From NCBI GenBank assembly GCA_023101885.1, contig JALPQD010000138.1:1046542-1110541 (forward strand): a stretch of DNA of 64,000 bases, read 5' to 3'. Numbering within the stretch: the stretch's first letter is position 1; every line of letters begins with the position of its first letter. Of this stretch, positions 45,241 through 56,543 are shown piece after piece. Under the pieces are notes generated by a model, which did not search any database, was not told the origin of the DNA, and saw only the letters and a list, made by a program, of their open reading frames with translations. Made by a program: the position numbers and the translations under genes. This stretch comes from Typhlomys cinereus. Its lineage: Eukaryota; Chordata; Mammalia; Rodentia; Platacanthomyidae.

Positions 45241-47012
45241 TGAATTCTTGAAATCATACTTCTCCTATACAATTGACAAAACTGGCTTTTCCTGCCTCTG
45301 CTGCTTATCATTCATGATCTACTTTGGAATGGAGTGATGGTTCCACAGTCCTCCACAGGACTTCTTAGTGTCTCCATTCATTATTCATTTCAGACCACCA
45401 GACAACAGAGGGCTGAGTGGAAGGGTCTCCTTCCTTTAAAAATGAAAAGCTAAAAGTAAAAACTTTTATTAAACATTTCATATTAGCATTGACTTGGAAA
45501 AAAAAAGGGCTCTGAACAAAAATCTGCGAATCTTCTTTCTAAGGCCCAAGCTACCAATGACTAGAATCACTGTGACACTGACGCCCAACAGCCAGTGCCT
45601 CTGGGTGGATGCAGGCCTTGCCTAGCCTTGTGCTCTTTATCACAGCAAAGCCAGTGCTTGCCAATTGACCACTTCCTGGAGTGAAGGAACTTGTGGATTA
45701 GGCTAAGAATTGCTGGAAAGATCCAGGAGGAAGGAGCTCTCCCTCCCAGAGATGCCCCTCCTGGACTCCCTTGGGGCATAGCTGTCAGCTCAGGGCAGGC
45801 AACTGCCAGTGCTACCTGACAACTCTCCCCCCACCTCCCACCCCCTTCCCCCTGTCCACATACATACATTGTGATCCTCTCTGGAGCTGGTGTATTCAGA
45901 CACCCCAACTTGGCTGAGGTAGTGGATTTAACACTTGCTCAAAACTCTCCTCACGCCCACACACAGCTCCTTAGTTTATTTTGCTGTTGTTGCAATATTT
46001 CTGAATAAATTTTATCAAGCTAAGCTTCCCAGAGTGCCTTTCAGGAGCCAGCAGCTTTGTATGAAAAGAGTAGGCAGCTTCCTGTGTACTTTTTTCTTCT
46101 AGGTTTGTCTGCGAGAACCCCCCCCCTTCTGTGTGCATAAGAGAGTTGAGCCTCAGCTAAGGGAAGCTTTGGGAGACTGAGGGGTCAGGTGACAGTTCCG
46201 CTCCCTAAAGCTTCAGGCCAAGTCTCTGTGTCCCTTGCTCCTAGTGTCCTGAGTTTCCAAATTCCATAAGAAATCTCTTGAGAGTTTCTGTTGGTTCACT
46301 GGTCTTTTCCCAACAGGGAGAGTCACAGGATAACTAACCTTGTGGTAATGAAGACACCTGACTGGAACTGAGGGCTGACACCCTCTGCCCCTCATCCCCA
46401 AGCCTGCTGGACAAAGTTTATGCTATGGGGTTGCATGGCAACCACAACAAGGGCTACTCTAGCCATCTGCCCCGCATCCCTCCAACAGAAAATCAGGGCC
46501 GCCCTTGAGCCTCCTTGTTTTCCTTTCTGAAAGCAACCAGGAAGGTCCTTCTTGGTTCTTCCCCCCTGAACTGAAGGATGATGAAGAAGGCATCTCAGAG
46601 GTTGGGGATGCTGTTGCAGCTAACACTGTTCCCTAACATCGAAGGGAAAGATGTGTGTGTGCTAATGGCGTGCGACCTGAAGATCACCTGCAGGCTTCTG
46701 CCATGCTGGGCTCTGCAAACACGATCTTTGCCAAAGGATCATTATCACACACAAGATTAATAAAGGAACACGATTTCAAAAGACACAGAAGTTGCATGCT
46801 CTAAAAACAGGAGGATGTTAGCCTTTCAGAATCTCCTACGGACGTTAACAAGGGCGCGAAACTAGACTAAAGTCAGTGTGGTTAGGATCCAGACAGCGTC
46901 ATCTACTTCAGCCTCTAGGGACATAAAAGGGGCACCAGAACTAAATTAAGAACTAGAACTAGCAGATGTTAACGCTATGGAAACAGGTAACGAGGTATGA
47001 AGAGGCACTTAC

Positions 47013-47027
47013 GTGGAGGAGGGCTAT
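47013..47027 (-). CDS. NCAM1: NCAM1 alternative exon a (MSD1a), 15 nt
   Basis: A 15-nt exon flanked by GAAATGCAG and GTAAGT, starting about 1 kb after exon 12. In phase 1 it reads C|AT AGC CCT CCT CCA C, that is His-Ser-Pro-Pro-Pro. This equals the start of the muscle-specific domain I recall from human NCAM (HSPPP...), and 15 nt is the known length of exon a. Family knowledge: exons a, b, c and AAG are combined in skeletal muscle and heart, and their product carries O-linked sugars between the two FN3 modules. The donor is strong while the acceptor has a poor pyrimidine tract, which fits conditional use. Confidence 0.9.
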
Positions 47028-48009
47028 CTGCATTTCCCATGGATGGAACACAGACGAAAAGAAAAGCCAAGAGACAGACCCAGGGGAAAAAAAATAAGAT
47101 GTAAAAGAAATGAACAGAATTCACGGCGCACACGGAGCTGGAAACTCAAGTTATTAAATTACTTCAAATCCAGAAAGAAGCAATCCCTGCCAAAAGAAGA
47201 GGAGACGGGCTCTCTACTGCTGGGAAGAGGCTTTATTTTGGGGGGGGGGTCTGTTTTTGCAGGTCTCTGACTCCCAAGACAAGAGTTCTCTAGTATGCAC
47301 TGATCTGGGGGCCAGGGAGAGACTGTGACCATTTCTTCAGCTGATGAGCCTCAGGAGGCTCGTGGGATGCAACCATGAAGGGATATGACCAGGGCAAGGC
47401 CGGCTGCTGTGGGAAGCGAGGGTAGGATGGTTTAGGGAGGGAGGGAATTATGGCGGGAACAGAGGCAGCCCTGAGAGAAAGCAGGGAGAAGCAGTCTCTG
47501 GGAAGAGCCTGCAGGTGGAAGCTGAGGAGCGCTCCTGGAAGGGGGACACAAAGGGGGAGAGCAGGTGAGTCCAAGGCAAGGACTGCTCTTCCCCATTAGC
47601 ACGGTGGGCGTTTCCTTTCTCCTCCTTTTCTCTTCTAGTGGCTTCTGCTGTTACTTATGACTTACTGTCTCCAAATCAGCAAAAATCCCAGCAAAAATGA
47701 CATGAACTATCACTGTCTCTATCTTTTTCCTTAAGTCATGGGGCTTTAGGGATCAACATCTAGAAGCAAATCTCCTGACTCCCTCCATGTGAGTGGCTGG
47801 TCTTGTCTCCACTCTCTGCCACACTCCCCTGACGGTGCCCACTTTGGCTGTCATTCTAACAAGCTGGGCCGGCTCCTAGGACAGCATCCGCCATGAGCAA
47901 CAGGGACCTGTAAGATCAAGGCTGTCTTCTGAACCGGGGTTTCCCACTGTCCCCAAGAAGAAGAGAAGATAGATGTATGTGGGGGAGACAGACAGCTGGC
48001 TATACTTAC

Positions 48010-48141
48010 GGACTGGCTGCGTCTTGAACTCCGAGGCTGCGCTGATCTCGCCCAACCCTTTGCCGTTGAGGGCTGCCAGTCGTACCGCATAGCGTGTCTC
48101 TGGCTTCAGGCCCATGATGGTGACGATGCCCTCCATGTTGG
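48010..48141 (-). CDS. NCAM1: NCAM1 exon 12, second half of FN3-1
   Basis: 132 nt, phase 1 in and out. It encodes ANMEGIVTIMGLKPETRY, then LAALNGKGLGEISAASEF and ends KTQPV plus one C. LKPET and YAVRLAALN are typical of the FN3 F and G strands. The acceptor is CTCCCCACAG and the donor a strong GTAAGT. This is the branch point for the optional hinge: the last C can be completed by exon a (giving His), by an AAG microexon (giving Gln), or by exon 13 directly (giving Arg). The 18.7-kb intron behind it holds those small exons. Confidence 0.97.
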
Positions 48142-48790
48142 CTGTGGGGAGAATGGAGGTGGATCAGGAAACAATGGAAGTGCACCGGTCAAAAGATGCT
48201 GCTGAAATGGTCTGGTGGATCGTCATAAAATTAACACAACATTCGCGGGATCTAGCAATTACACTTTCGGTTCAGACAGAGAAAGATTGAGAGGAGGCAC
48301 CCAAGAGAGAGACACACACCCATGCTCATGGGAGTAGTGTTCCCAACAGCTACTATGAGTTCTCAGCAGTTCACATAACTTTTCATGGAGAGATGAGCAG
48401 ATGGACGAAATGTAGTAAGGGATGAAATGCTAATCAGTATTACAAGTGTAATGTTGATACATGCTACACTGTAGGTAAATCTCAAGAACATGTTGAATAA
48501 AACATGCCAGGTGCAACAGGACAATTCCACTTCTGATTCCACTCCTATGAGTAGCTACCATTAGCAGCTACATAGGGATGGAAAGTGTCACGCTGGCTAC
48601 CAGCACCTGGGGGGAAGGGAGAGAATGAGGGGTTAAGTGCTTCACGGATAGAGAGCAGTTGAGAGGATGATAAAGTTCTAGAGATGGACAGTAGTGACAG
48701 TTGTGACTTAAGGCTTCTGAACTGCACACTTAAAAATAGTGAAATGTAGAATTCATGTTAAGTGCACTTTGTAATTTCTCAATTAAAAAT

Positions 48791-48792
<2 letters not shown>

Positions 48793-48840
<48 letters not shown>
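48793..48840 (+). repeat. (GA)n microsatellite
   Basis: 24 uninterrupted GA units. Confidence 0.95.
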
Positions 48841-48842
<2 letters not shown>

Positions 48843-49578
48843 TGGTACAGATCAAACAATGGGACTAACCTACCACAGTCAATATGAGATCTCAGAGGGC
48901 GGACTGTGAAAGGATTGCTTTCTTCTAGCTCCACCCACAATGACACAGCAGCTCCTCTCAGGCCCTCCTCCCTTCCTGCTCAGAAATTGATGGTGAAATG
49001 GGAAGAATGGTGGAACCGATTCTCAGGAAAACTGCACTGGGTCTGTCTCTGGCTCTAATGATTGTCCTAGCCAATACCCGACTCATCCAGTACCTATACA
49101 ATGCGCTGGGACAATGCATTGTGTTTTCTACCCAAACACAATGAACTCTCTCCTGAGTTAGCGACCTTTAGGAGGGAGTAAGACATAAATGTGCTGCCTT
49201 TGGGTGGTGTGGGCTCAGATCTTCTAATTATAGTAATGTAGATGTCCTCTCCTGAATTTTTGACAGACATCATGGGATTGGCTTAGCTTGGAGCATATCA
49301 TAGACTCGTACATAGACCGACTCTAGGGTCGACTTGCCATCTCTGGTTACTGTCAAGATTGCATAACAGTGCCTAGGACACCAGGGATGAGCAGGTGTCC
49401 TAGAGACCCAGAATCAGAGCTGGGGTGCTCGTTACGCCAGTTGGCTGTGCTCAGGATTCATTTGGCACTTCTGTCCTCATGTGTCCTGGCAGAGTTGTGA
49501 GAACTAGGCTCTGGCACAGCACAGAGCAGAGAGTCAGCAACTCTTCATGAAAACATGGTCATCACCTAATTCTGAAGG

Positions 49579-49580
<2 letters not shown>

Positions 49581-49628
<48 letters not shown>

Positions 49629-49844
49629 CAAAGGATGTCCCTGTGGAGGCCCCAGGGTGACTTCAGGAATCATCCTCGATTGTTTCAATCTCATTTTTGC
49701 TTCGCTCTGGGATTTCCCAGGCTCTGCCCACCAGGGTTGGAACTGCATCTGGTAATTTTTTTTATATGGGACCTGGGATATGAACTCAGGACCTTCTGCT
49801 TGGGAGGCAGTCTTAACCCGAGCCTTCTCTCCAGCCTGAGCATT
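49581..49844 (-). mobile_element. B2-headed SINE with unfamiliar body, copy 2
   Basis: The same family as 43148-43403: head GGCTGGAGAGAAGGCTCGGG, CTGAGTTCATATCCC, body GGGAAATCCCAGAGCGAAGC, tail (CA)n. It is flanked by 16-bp target-site repeats CCTAATTCTG[A/C]AGGAA at 49565-49580 and 49845-49860, one mismatch, so both ends are fixed. Confidence 0.85.
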
Positions 49845-50034
49845 CCTAATTCTGCAGGAATCCAGGCAGATGGTGACACACCACCTGCTGTGTGTGACAT
49901 ATGCTGTGGCAGATAAGAGCAGACTTGGCGAATAGTCAGCAAGGATCTGTCAAATGCCAAGTGAGAGTGTGTAACCCAGTGGTGCATACCAAAGCACCCC
50001 GTGTGACAGGAGATACCCTCGCTTCCTGACTCAC

Positions 50035-50205
50035 CTTCTTTGGCATCATACCACTTGAAATGCCACGCTTCTTCACCCAGAGCCTTCCATTCTGCCTTGT
50101 ATTTGAGGATGGGCACTCCACCTGTGGCCTCTGGCTCATCAAACTGCACCTGTGCTGTGCTGGAATATGGCTCTACCCGGTCGATGGATGGTGAAGACGG
50201 TGTGT
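50035..50205 (-). CDS. NCAM1: NCAM1 exon 11, first half of FN3-1
   Basis: 171 nt, phase 1 in and out. It encodes DTPSSPSIDRVEPYSS, then QVQFDEPEATGGVPI with the acidic patch that the polysialyltransferases are known to recognise in the first FN3 module, and ends EEAWHFKWYDAKE. The acceptor is CCTCCCCACAG and the donor GAAG|GTGAGT. Trp and Tyr residues of the fibronectin type III core are in place. The HFKW tetrapeptide follows the rodent form rather than the human HSKW that I recall. Confidence 0.97.
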
Positions 50206-50431
50206 CTGTGGGGAGGACACATAGGCAGACACGGGTGAGCTCACCATGGACCGGACCCTCACCCTGGATCTGAAGCATGTCTCTCATGCTTCTGCCTCTT
50301 CCTGGGGTCCTGTCCAGGAGAGATCCCAAGTCTCAAGATTCTGTTCTCCTGGCCTCTCCTCTTCCCACTGCACTGATACCCTTGAAATACAGCAGACAGG
50401 GCAGCACAGGCAAGGAAGAGTGGGCACCCAC

Positions 50432-50528
50432 CTGCTTGAACAAGGATGAATTCCAAGGACTCCTGACCAATGCGGTTCACTGCGGTACAGTTGTAGTTGC
50501 CAAAGTCATTTTCAGAGTCAGGGGTCAC
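50432..50528 (-). CDS. NCAM1: NCAM1 exon 10, second half of Ig5
   Basis: 97 nt, phase 0 in and phase 1 out. It encodes VTPDSENDFGNYNCTAVN and RIGQESLEFILVQA. The second Ig5 cysteine is the C of NYNCT, which is also an N-glycosylation sequon (NCT) known to carry polysialic acid in the family. The acceptor is CTTCTCAAG, an AAG rather than the commoner CAG, and the donor is GCAG|GTGGGT. The exon is only 359 nt from exon 9 and 226 nt from exon 11, in the tightest part of the gene. Confidence 0.97.
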
Positions 50529-50887
50529 CTTGAGAAGGAAGAGACCCTTGCGTTACAAACAATCCATGGGATGGCCACAGACTCAGATCCTCATTTACTG
50601 GATCAACTTCGATGCGCACATTGCTAATTGCCATCCTGGCCTTACACATGGGAGAAGAGCTCAGCGGATTATGAAAGAAGCACAATCCACTTTCCAGTCT
50701 CAGTCTAACCATAAGCACAGACCCAGTACGGTTGAGAACAGAGACCTGGAGGATGCTCGGTCTATGTCCACCCCATAGCTCCCTGGATGCTCTGGGGAAG
50801 CAGGAGAGAAGATACCAGCTTACGCACTGCCACATGGCCCCCTTCACCTTACCTTCTCCGCCCTGCCCCCCTTCCATCCAAACTCAC

Positions 50888-51072
50888 TTCCAGATAGCTT
50901 GCAGAAGGAGTATTGTAGATCTTGATATTGCTGTAGTTGGAGCTTGGCAGCAGCTGACCATCTCGGAACCAGGAGATGGTGGCACTGGGATAGGCAAAGA
51001 CCTCACAGGTGATGTTCACCTGGTTCCCTTCCCAAGTGTACACAGCCACGGGGCCCTGTAGCTTGGGGGCAT
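50888..51072 (-). CDS. NCAM1: NCAM1 exon 9, first half of Ig5
   Basis: 185 nt, phase 1 in and phase 0 out. It encodes APKLQGPVAVYTWEGNQ, the Ig cysteine in VNITCEVFAYP, the core Trp in ATISWFRDGQ and ends SASYLE. Sequons NIT and NYS are visible. Family knowledge places polysialic acid chains on Ig5 N-glycans, one of them at the NYS site, so the enzyme acceptor site is conserved here. The acceptor is TTTGTTACAG and the donor GAA|GTGAGT. The codon split (T|AT for Tyr) matches exon 8. No substitutions that would disturb the fold were seen. Confidence 0.97.
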
Positions 51073-51284
51073 CTGTAACAAATGACGACAATTTTCAGGG
51101 TAGCTACCAATTTCTTGGAGCCCCAAAGCCTGTCTCCCTGGCACTTGGAAGGTGGGCATGGCCCCAAGCAGAGGTAGAGTCTTGGACCTTAGAGCTCAGA
51201 CCCATTGTGGCATTCATGTACATGTGCACGCGCATATGCATGCTCTGCTTGGGAAGGCAAACAGCACAGAACACTTGTGAGATG

Positions 51285-51285
<1 letters not shown>

Positions 51286-51333
<48 letters not shown>

Positions 51334-51343
51334 CACGCGCGCG
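51286..51343 (+). repeat. GT/GC microsatellite
   Basis: (GT)n then GCGCGCACGCGCGCG, alternating purine-pyrimidine throughout. Confidence 0.95.
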
Positions 51344-51476
51344 CCAATCACCACGGGCAATGAATGTGGGTGGTAGAACTAACTGTTACGTCTTAGGATA
51401 CTGTTTGTGTCATATCTTGACCTTCCACTGCTCTTGCCTCCCTCCCAGCCCAGTCCTTTTTCTAGTTATTCCTTAC

Positions 51477-51627
51477 ATTGCACTTCAAGATACATAGATT
51501 GGGAGTCCTGGCCGATGGTGTTGGTGGCAGTACAGATGTATTCTCCGGCGTCCGTGTACTGGATGCTCTTGAGGGTCAGGGATGACAGGCGAGCATGGCT
51601 GCGTACCACCATATGCCCATCTAGAGT
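51477..51627 (-). CDS. NCAM1: NCAM1 exon 8, C-terminal half of Ig4
   Basis: 151 nt, phase 0 in and phase 1 out. It encodes TLDGHMVVRSHARLSS, then SIQYTDAGEYICTATN with the tyrosine-corner motif DAGEYIC that supplies the second Ig cysteine, and ends SMYLEVQ plus the first base of a Tyr codon. The acceptor is CCTGGCAG and the donor CAAT|GTAAGG. Compared with the human sequence I recall (ICTASN), a Ser is Thr here, and Val after HAR is Leu; both are conservative. It pairs with exon 7 to build one C2/I-type Ig module, the common two-exons-per-Ig arrangement of NCAM. Confidence 0.97.
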
Positions 51628-53791
51628 CTGCCAGGAGAAGGAACAGTGTCAGAACTCCAAGTGGGCCAGAGGGTTGGGGTAACTATGTCAGGGTGGGGAT
51701 GAGAGACTAGGCCACTGCTTGTCTGGGACTAGACTCCATTCCTCCCTCTGGGTCAGTCTCTAATCTCACTTCCAAATGGGGAAAGCTCTAGGAGCATAGA
51801 GAGAACTTGTGTGTCTCCAAGACAGAAAATGGGACTTAGTTATATCCAGTAGTCAGGGCTATGTCCTCCCAAGTGACTGGAGACAAGGTGCACTTTCTTC
51901 CAACACACTAGTTTTGGATGTGTTCAACTAGAAGCCCAAAAGTTCTGGATGGCAGAGGAATCTGGCAGCAAGAGCCTTGCAGTGTGCCATCCTGGGAAAC
52001 CTAAGCTCTCATCCCTTCTCCTTTTGGGTTACCCGCCTCCAATCCCACCATGTGTACATATGAAATGAGAAATCCCGGTGTACCCAGAGTAAAAAATGAT
52101 TCAAGAAACTCATTCTCTGTAGATCTCTCTCTTTTCAGAATACTTGAAAGTCAAACCAATTCTATTCTAGAACAGGTAGCAACTCAAATGTCATGTCTTG
52201 ACAGCCTATGAGCAGGGATAACAGAGTCTCCTCCTTAGAGGCAGATCTGGGATCCATGACATCAAAGTCTCCTCCATTCTCTAACCATTGACTGTATTAT
52301 CAGTCTCTCAAACTTCTGGGCAAGGGTGGATTAAGGAGTAAATAAGCACACACTCCTTAGGCTGTAAGTTCTGGAATGTTTCCAAGGGTCCACTCCATCC
52401 TTTCCATACTATGTGGAATGGTTGCTAGTATGTGGAAGGTTCTAGACATGTGGCCTAGGGCCAGGTCTTATGGAAAGCTGGTGATATGAAGAAGGGGCTG
52501 TGTTTTATGTAGGACACCTTCTTAGCACTGGCCTAAGATATTTCCTAGAGGTGATGGACAGAAAGACACTTTGCATTTAACATCTGCATTCCCATGAGGC
52601 TTGGTGTTTAAAGAATGAAAGGACATTTGATATCAGGTTCTTTCAATATACTGCCAGAGGGCAGAATTGCAATATTTTATGGCAGCCTGTCTGGGAAGTC
52701 AAAAAATAAAAATAAAAAGTTCCACTAGTCTCATGTCTCAGTATATCTGTGACAGGACCATCACTAACAGATCTGGTCCATTTCACTTATCTAAGTCCTG
52801 TCTGGAAGCCAGAAAGAAGATACTTCCAATAAGGAAAATCACTACCACCTATGGCTGTAAGCATCTCTCCCCTCTAAGATGAATGCTATGGTGTCCCATT
52901 TAGTAAATCAGAGAAGCTTGTTGGTTGAGAAGTTCCATCCTAGGACACAACACACATTAGTGGGAGATGACAACAGACCTTCTCGGGGAGCCTGGACATA
53001 CAGATTCTTAGAGACAATAGATCCCAGGACTGCTTTTCTTGTGGGCTGACCACAGTCTATTCCAGGGTACTTTCATAGACCAAACAGAAAAATCCTTATT
53101 CATCACACTGTATTAGGATGAGTGAGAGCATGAAGTCACTCTCACACACATCACAAAAAGGCTACCGTGCCCTGCTTGTCAGTTCTATTTGCCTAAAGCA
53201 CAACGGAACAAAGGGTAAGGGTTCAATCTAGTTTTGCCAACCATGAGACAAACTAGGGCTCTTCAGGACCCACACTGGACTCAGCTTGACTGCAATATAC
53301 ATAGTCTTCAGGAAGCCAAACAAATATTGTGTGTGAAAGAGAGTCAAAGGCAATCATCAGGTCAGAGCAGGACATTAACAAGAAAGCAAAGGATGAGAAA
53401 TCTTTGCTCAGAAAAATCCAGAGCATGGCTGAAGAGAATGGGTGCAGGCAATTTTCCTCTTTGAAAATCTAGTCTCCTTTCCCGAGTTTCTCTTTGTGGA
53501 GATTCCTTTCCCTCACAGATGCCAATAGGCAGTTCTCCAGAGGGAATCGTTATTTGGTAGTGACGCCCTGCAGGTCTGAAAATGGGACTATTTGCCAGAT
53601 GTCTAGCTGTCCTTCTGAGGGCAGAAGGGTTATCTCATAATGAAATATTATTCTCTGGCACAGGGACGAAGTCAGATAATGCCATCCACAAAGGCATACC
53701 AACCAAATATAATGAACACCCAGGCTCCCTGAGGGGGTATAGCTAAGTTCAGGGCAAGAGTGATAAGAGCACATGCACAAAGAAATCTTTT

Positions 53792-53795
<4 letters not shown>

Positions 53796-53841
<46 letters not shown>

Positions 53842-53856
53842 TGTGTGTGTGTGTGC
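53796..53856 (+). repeat. GT microsatellite
   Basis: (GT)n of about 60 bp, abutting a SINE. Confidence 0.95.
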
Positions 53857-54127
53857 ATATTTGTGTGCATGTGTGTCTGTATTGACCAAAGGATGAACTC
53901 AAGGTGTCATTCTTCATAAGTCACCTACTTTGTTTTTTGAGACCTGAGGCTCGCTCATTCAACTAGGCTGGGGCTTCAGGGATCTGTTTATCTCTGTCTC
54001 CCCAGTGCTAGGACTGTAAGTGCATGGGTTACTATGCCTGGATTTTATTGTTGGGTTCTGGCGATTGAATTCAGGTCCTCCTACTTGTGTGGTAAGTACT
54101 TTACTGACTTAAATATCCTTCCAGCTC
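53857..54127 (-). mobile_element. B3-like SINE
   Basis: The plus strand has CCCCAGTGCTAGGACTGTAA and GAATTCAGGTCCTCCTACTT, and ends CTTCCAGCTC. Confidence 0.7.
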
Positions 54128-54564
54128 TTTTTTCTTTTCTTTTCTTTTAAAATATATAATGGCTATCTATAATTATTCTCATGAAAACATTTGTGTCTCC
54201 TTCTTCAAGGTGGAGGTGCCAAGTCTTTCAGAGATTCCAGAATACAACTGGCCACAACGCAGCCTTCCTTTGCACTGAGCGAGCATATTGTCTTCACCTC
54301 TCAGGAAATAGGTGAAAAAGGAGCTCCTGAACCTCGTCGGTGGCATCTACTTGAAAGTCAATTAAGTCCAAATGTTCAAGATACAGACAATTTTGAAAAA
54401 CGGAATGGGGTGTCTGCTATCTTGAGAGTAAACCTATTATTTCCATTATAATGACAATTCACTTAAGGTCTCTTAATGTGCCTTGATAAATCTCAGCCCC
54501 TTCCTCCATCAGGTCTAGAGCAGAATGACAGGAGAAAGATGTCCAAGGGAAAGCAGAATGAGAT

Positions 54565-54705
54565 CTAAAGCATTTTTACATGGGATCTGGGGGTCCGAAC
54601 TCAGGGCACTTGAGTATATGTGCCTGTGGAGGCCCAAGGGTAACATCAGGAATCATCCTGGATTGTTTCTACCTCCTTATTACTTTGCTCTGGGGTTTCG
54701 CAGAT
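54565..54705 (-). mobile_element. Fragments of the B2-headed SINE, copy 3
   Basis: A head fragment (TTTTACATGGGATCTGGGGG, CGAACTCAGG) followed directly by a tail-side fragment (TGCCTGTGGAGGCCCAAGG, GGAATCATCCTGGATTG). The pieces are out of their normal order. Confidence 0.6.
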
Positions 54706-55214
54706 GAGCTCCTCATTAATCCTTATTCTTTCCTCTCCTAAATCCCACTGGGGCCAAGTCTTCTGGGCATAAAAACACTGGGTGTATGACATCACTAAGT
54801 GATTTCAAGGCCACTGGAGGGAAGGACTGCAGCAAGAACATACACTTAACTACAGTGCCTAAACATCAAGGAAGGGACATTACAGAGTGAGTTTATCACA
54901 AACCAGATTGGATGGTGGCAGAATGCACACCTGCAGAAACTATCTCTGCCCGGGGACAGGCAAATTGTAAATATTAAGCAGCAATCAATATTTGTGCCCA
55001 TGGCTTGAACACATGAGGTGTGTGATCTGAATAATTGCTGATTCTGGAAGAGTGAAGAAGAGGATAGATTCAACAAATTAAAGCATAGAGTCCACAGGAT
55101 CTTCTGCATTTACAGTCTAAGGCAGTGAATCTTCACTTAGAGAAGAAGGCAGAAGTGACTTTAACTAAAAAAATTGTGAATCATACCTTTCAACCTTTTC
55201 TAAAGGCAAGTGGT

Positions 55215-55455
55215 GTGTGGGGGGGGGCACTTGGGTGTATGTGCATGTGGAAGCACAAGGATGACAACAGGAATCATACTGGATTGCTTTACTTCCTCTT
55301 TGCTTTGCTCTGGGATTTCCCATGCTCTGCCTTCCAGGGTCAGAGTTACAGGTCACTATCATTTCCACTTGGCATTTTTACATGGGATCTGGGGATCTGA
55401 ACTCAGGTCTTTTTGCTTGGGAGGCAAAGACTTTACCCCTTAAGTATCTCTCCAA
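55215..55455 (-). mobile_element. B2-headed SINE with unfamiliar body, copy 4
   Basis: The plus strand has AAGGATGACAACAGGAATCA, CTTTGCTCTGGGATTTCCCA, ATCTGAACTCAGGTCTTTTT and TATCTCTCCAACC, the same order as the other copies. Confidence 0.75.
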
Positions 55456-56513
55456 CCACCATCTCAATTTTGGAACCAGATCCCTCACTGAGACTTGGGG
55501 CACACTGATCAGGCTAAGATGACCAGCCAGCTAGCCTCAGAGATTTACCTGCTTCTGTTTCTCGGGAACCGCGATTACATATAAGTGACACCACCTCCAA
55601 CTTTCTTTTTTTAATACATAAAATGTGGGTGTTAGGGATCAAGTTCTGGGTCCCATGCTTATGTGGCAAGTACTGTACTAAGCTCCCCCATATAGACTCT
55701 AGGGCCTTTGGTTCTACTAACGATCACTTAGTGACAATCATCATGGTGGGAATGACTATACAAAAGGGCTTGGAGTATAGCTGTGAAAATGTGAAGGCTA
55801 ATACTTAGCTTTAATTTTCAACCTGAGCCCCACATCACTGACCTCAACTGAAGCAAGGAGACAGAGACATTTCAGAGGTTATGTGTTTCCGACTTTACAA
55901 AACGTAAACCCATTTGTGCTGGATCATCCCACGCTCACAAATTTAATGCCTTATAAAAATAACAGATCTGCCAACCCATTTGGGAAAGTCAGTGAGAGAT
56001 GTCACTGGCATTGCTTTTGAGATGAAATGTGATGTGATAATTTACCAAGACCAATCATTACAAAATAAGTGAGCAACAAGATGAGTTGAGCTGGGAAGGA
56101 GAGGGCTGAGTGGGTTTCAGATCACTCACTCTGTGACTTTATGGTCCAGAGCTATAGTCACCAGGTGAGAACTTAAAAAAAATTCATCATTTCAAAATGT
56201 CTGGCTTGGGAATTGGGGCAATTTATTTCTATCAATATAATATAATTACCTGGGTGTGAGTTTTACCAGCACCAGCAAGAGAATAGAATCCAGTTTTAAG
56301 AAATAATAAGGATTCGTTCATCCACTCCCAACACAGCTTGCTTGCTCATCCTAAAACAACGCTATCGCTAAGTAATGTCTACAACTATTGACCTAATCCT
56401 TGATCGAACTAAAGTACTAATTAGTTTAGCATGTCTGGTTATTGACTGTGATGGTGAGTTACACTGCAATGCTTTTGACACTAAAGACTGGCTAGTGGTC
56501 AGGTAAGCTATAC

Positions 56514-56543
56514 CTCTTGCTTCTCTGGTCGAGTCCACGAAGC
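56514..56543 (-). CDS. NCAM1: NCAM1 VASE (pi) alternative exon, 30 nt
   Basis: A 30-nt exon lies between exons 7 and 8. It decodes as ASWTRPEKQE, the exact ten-residue VASE insert known from mammalian NCAM. The acceptor is TTTTCTCCAG and the donor is GAG|GTATAG, the latter weak after position +3. It is phase 0 on both sides and so drops in cleanly between EEK of exon 7 and TLDG of exon 8. Family knowledge: inclusion rises in adult brain, changes Ig4, and lowers NCAM-dependent neurite outgrowth. It sits 6.4 kb from exon 7 and 4.9 kb from exon 8. It is far too short to appear as an open reading frame; I found it by searching the intron for the peptide. Confidence 0.95.

Larger units (their letters stand above)
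29359..48009 (-). other. NCAM1 intron 12 with the small alternative exons
   Basis: 18.65 kb between exons 12 and 13, containing exons a, b, c and the AAG candidate. Other content: SINEs, GATA, CA, GA and GT microsatellites and a CT-rich tract, listed separately. Large parts (30.1-38.1 kb, 45.3-47.0 kb) show nothing I can name. A further known exon (SEC, with a stop codon) belongs in this intron, but I could not place it. Confidence 0.85.
48142..50034 (-). other. NCAM1 intron 11
   Basis: 1893 bp with a (GA)n run and one SINE with target-site repeats. Confidence 0.85.

Noticed and set aside
47290..47574. Possible secreted-form exon of NCAM1
   Set aside because: No convincing acceptor and donor pair of the expected size, and no sequence I recognise.
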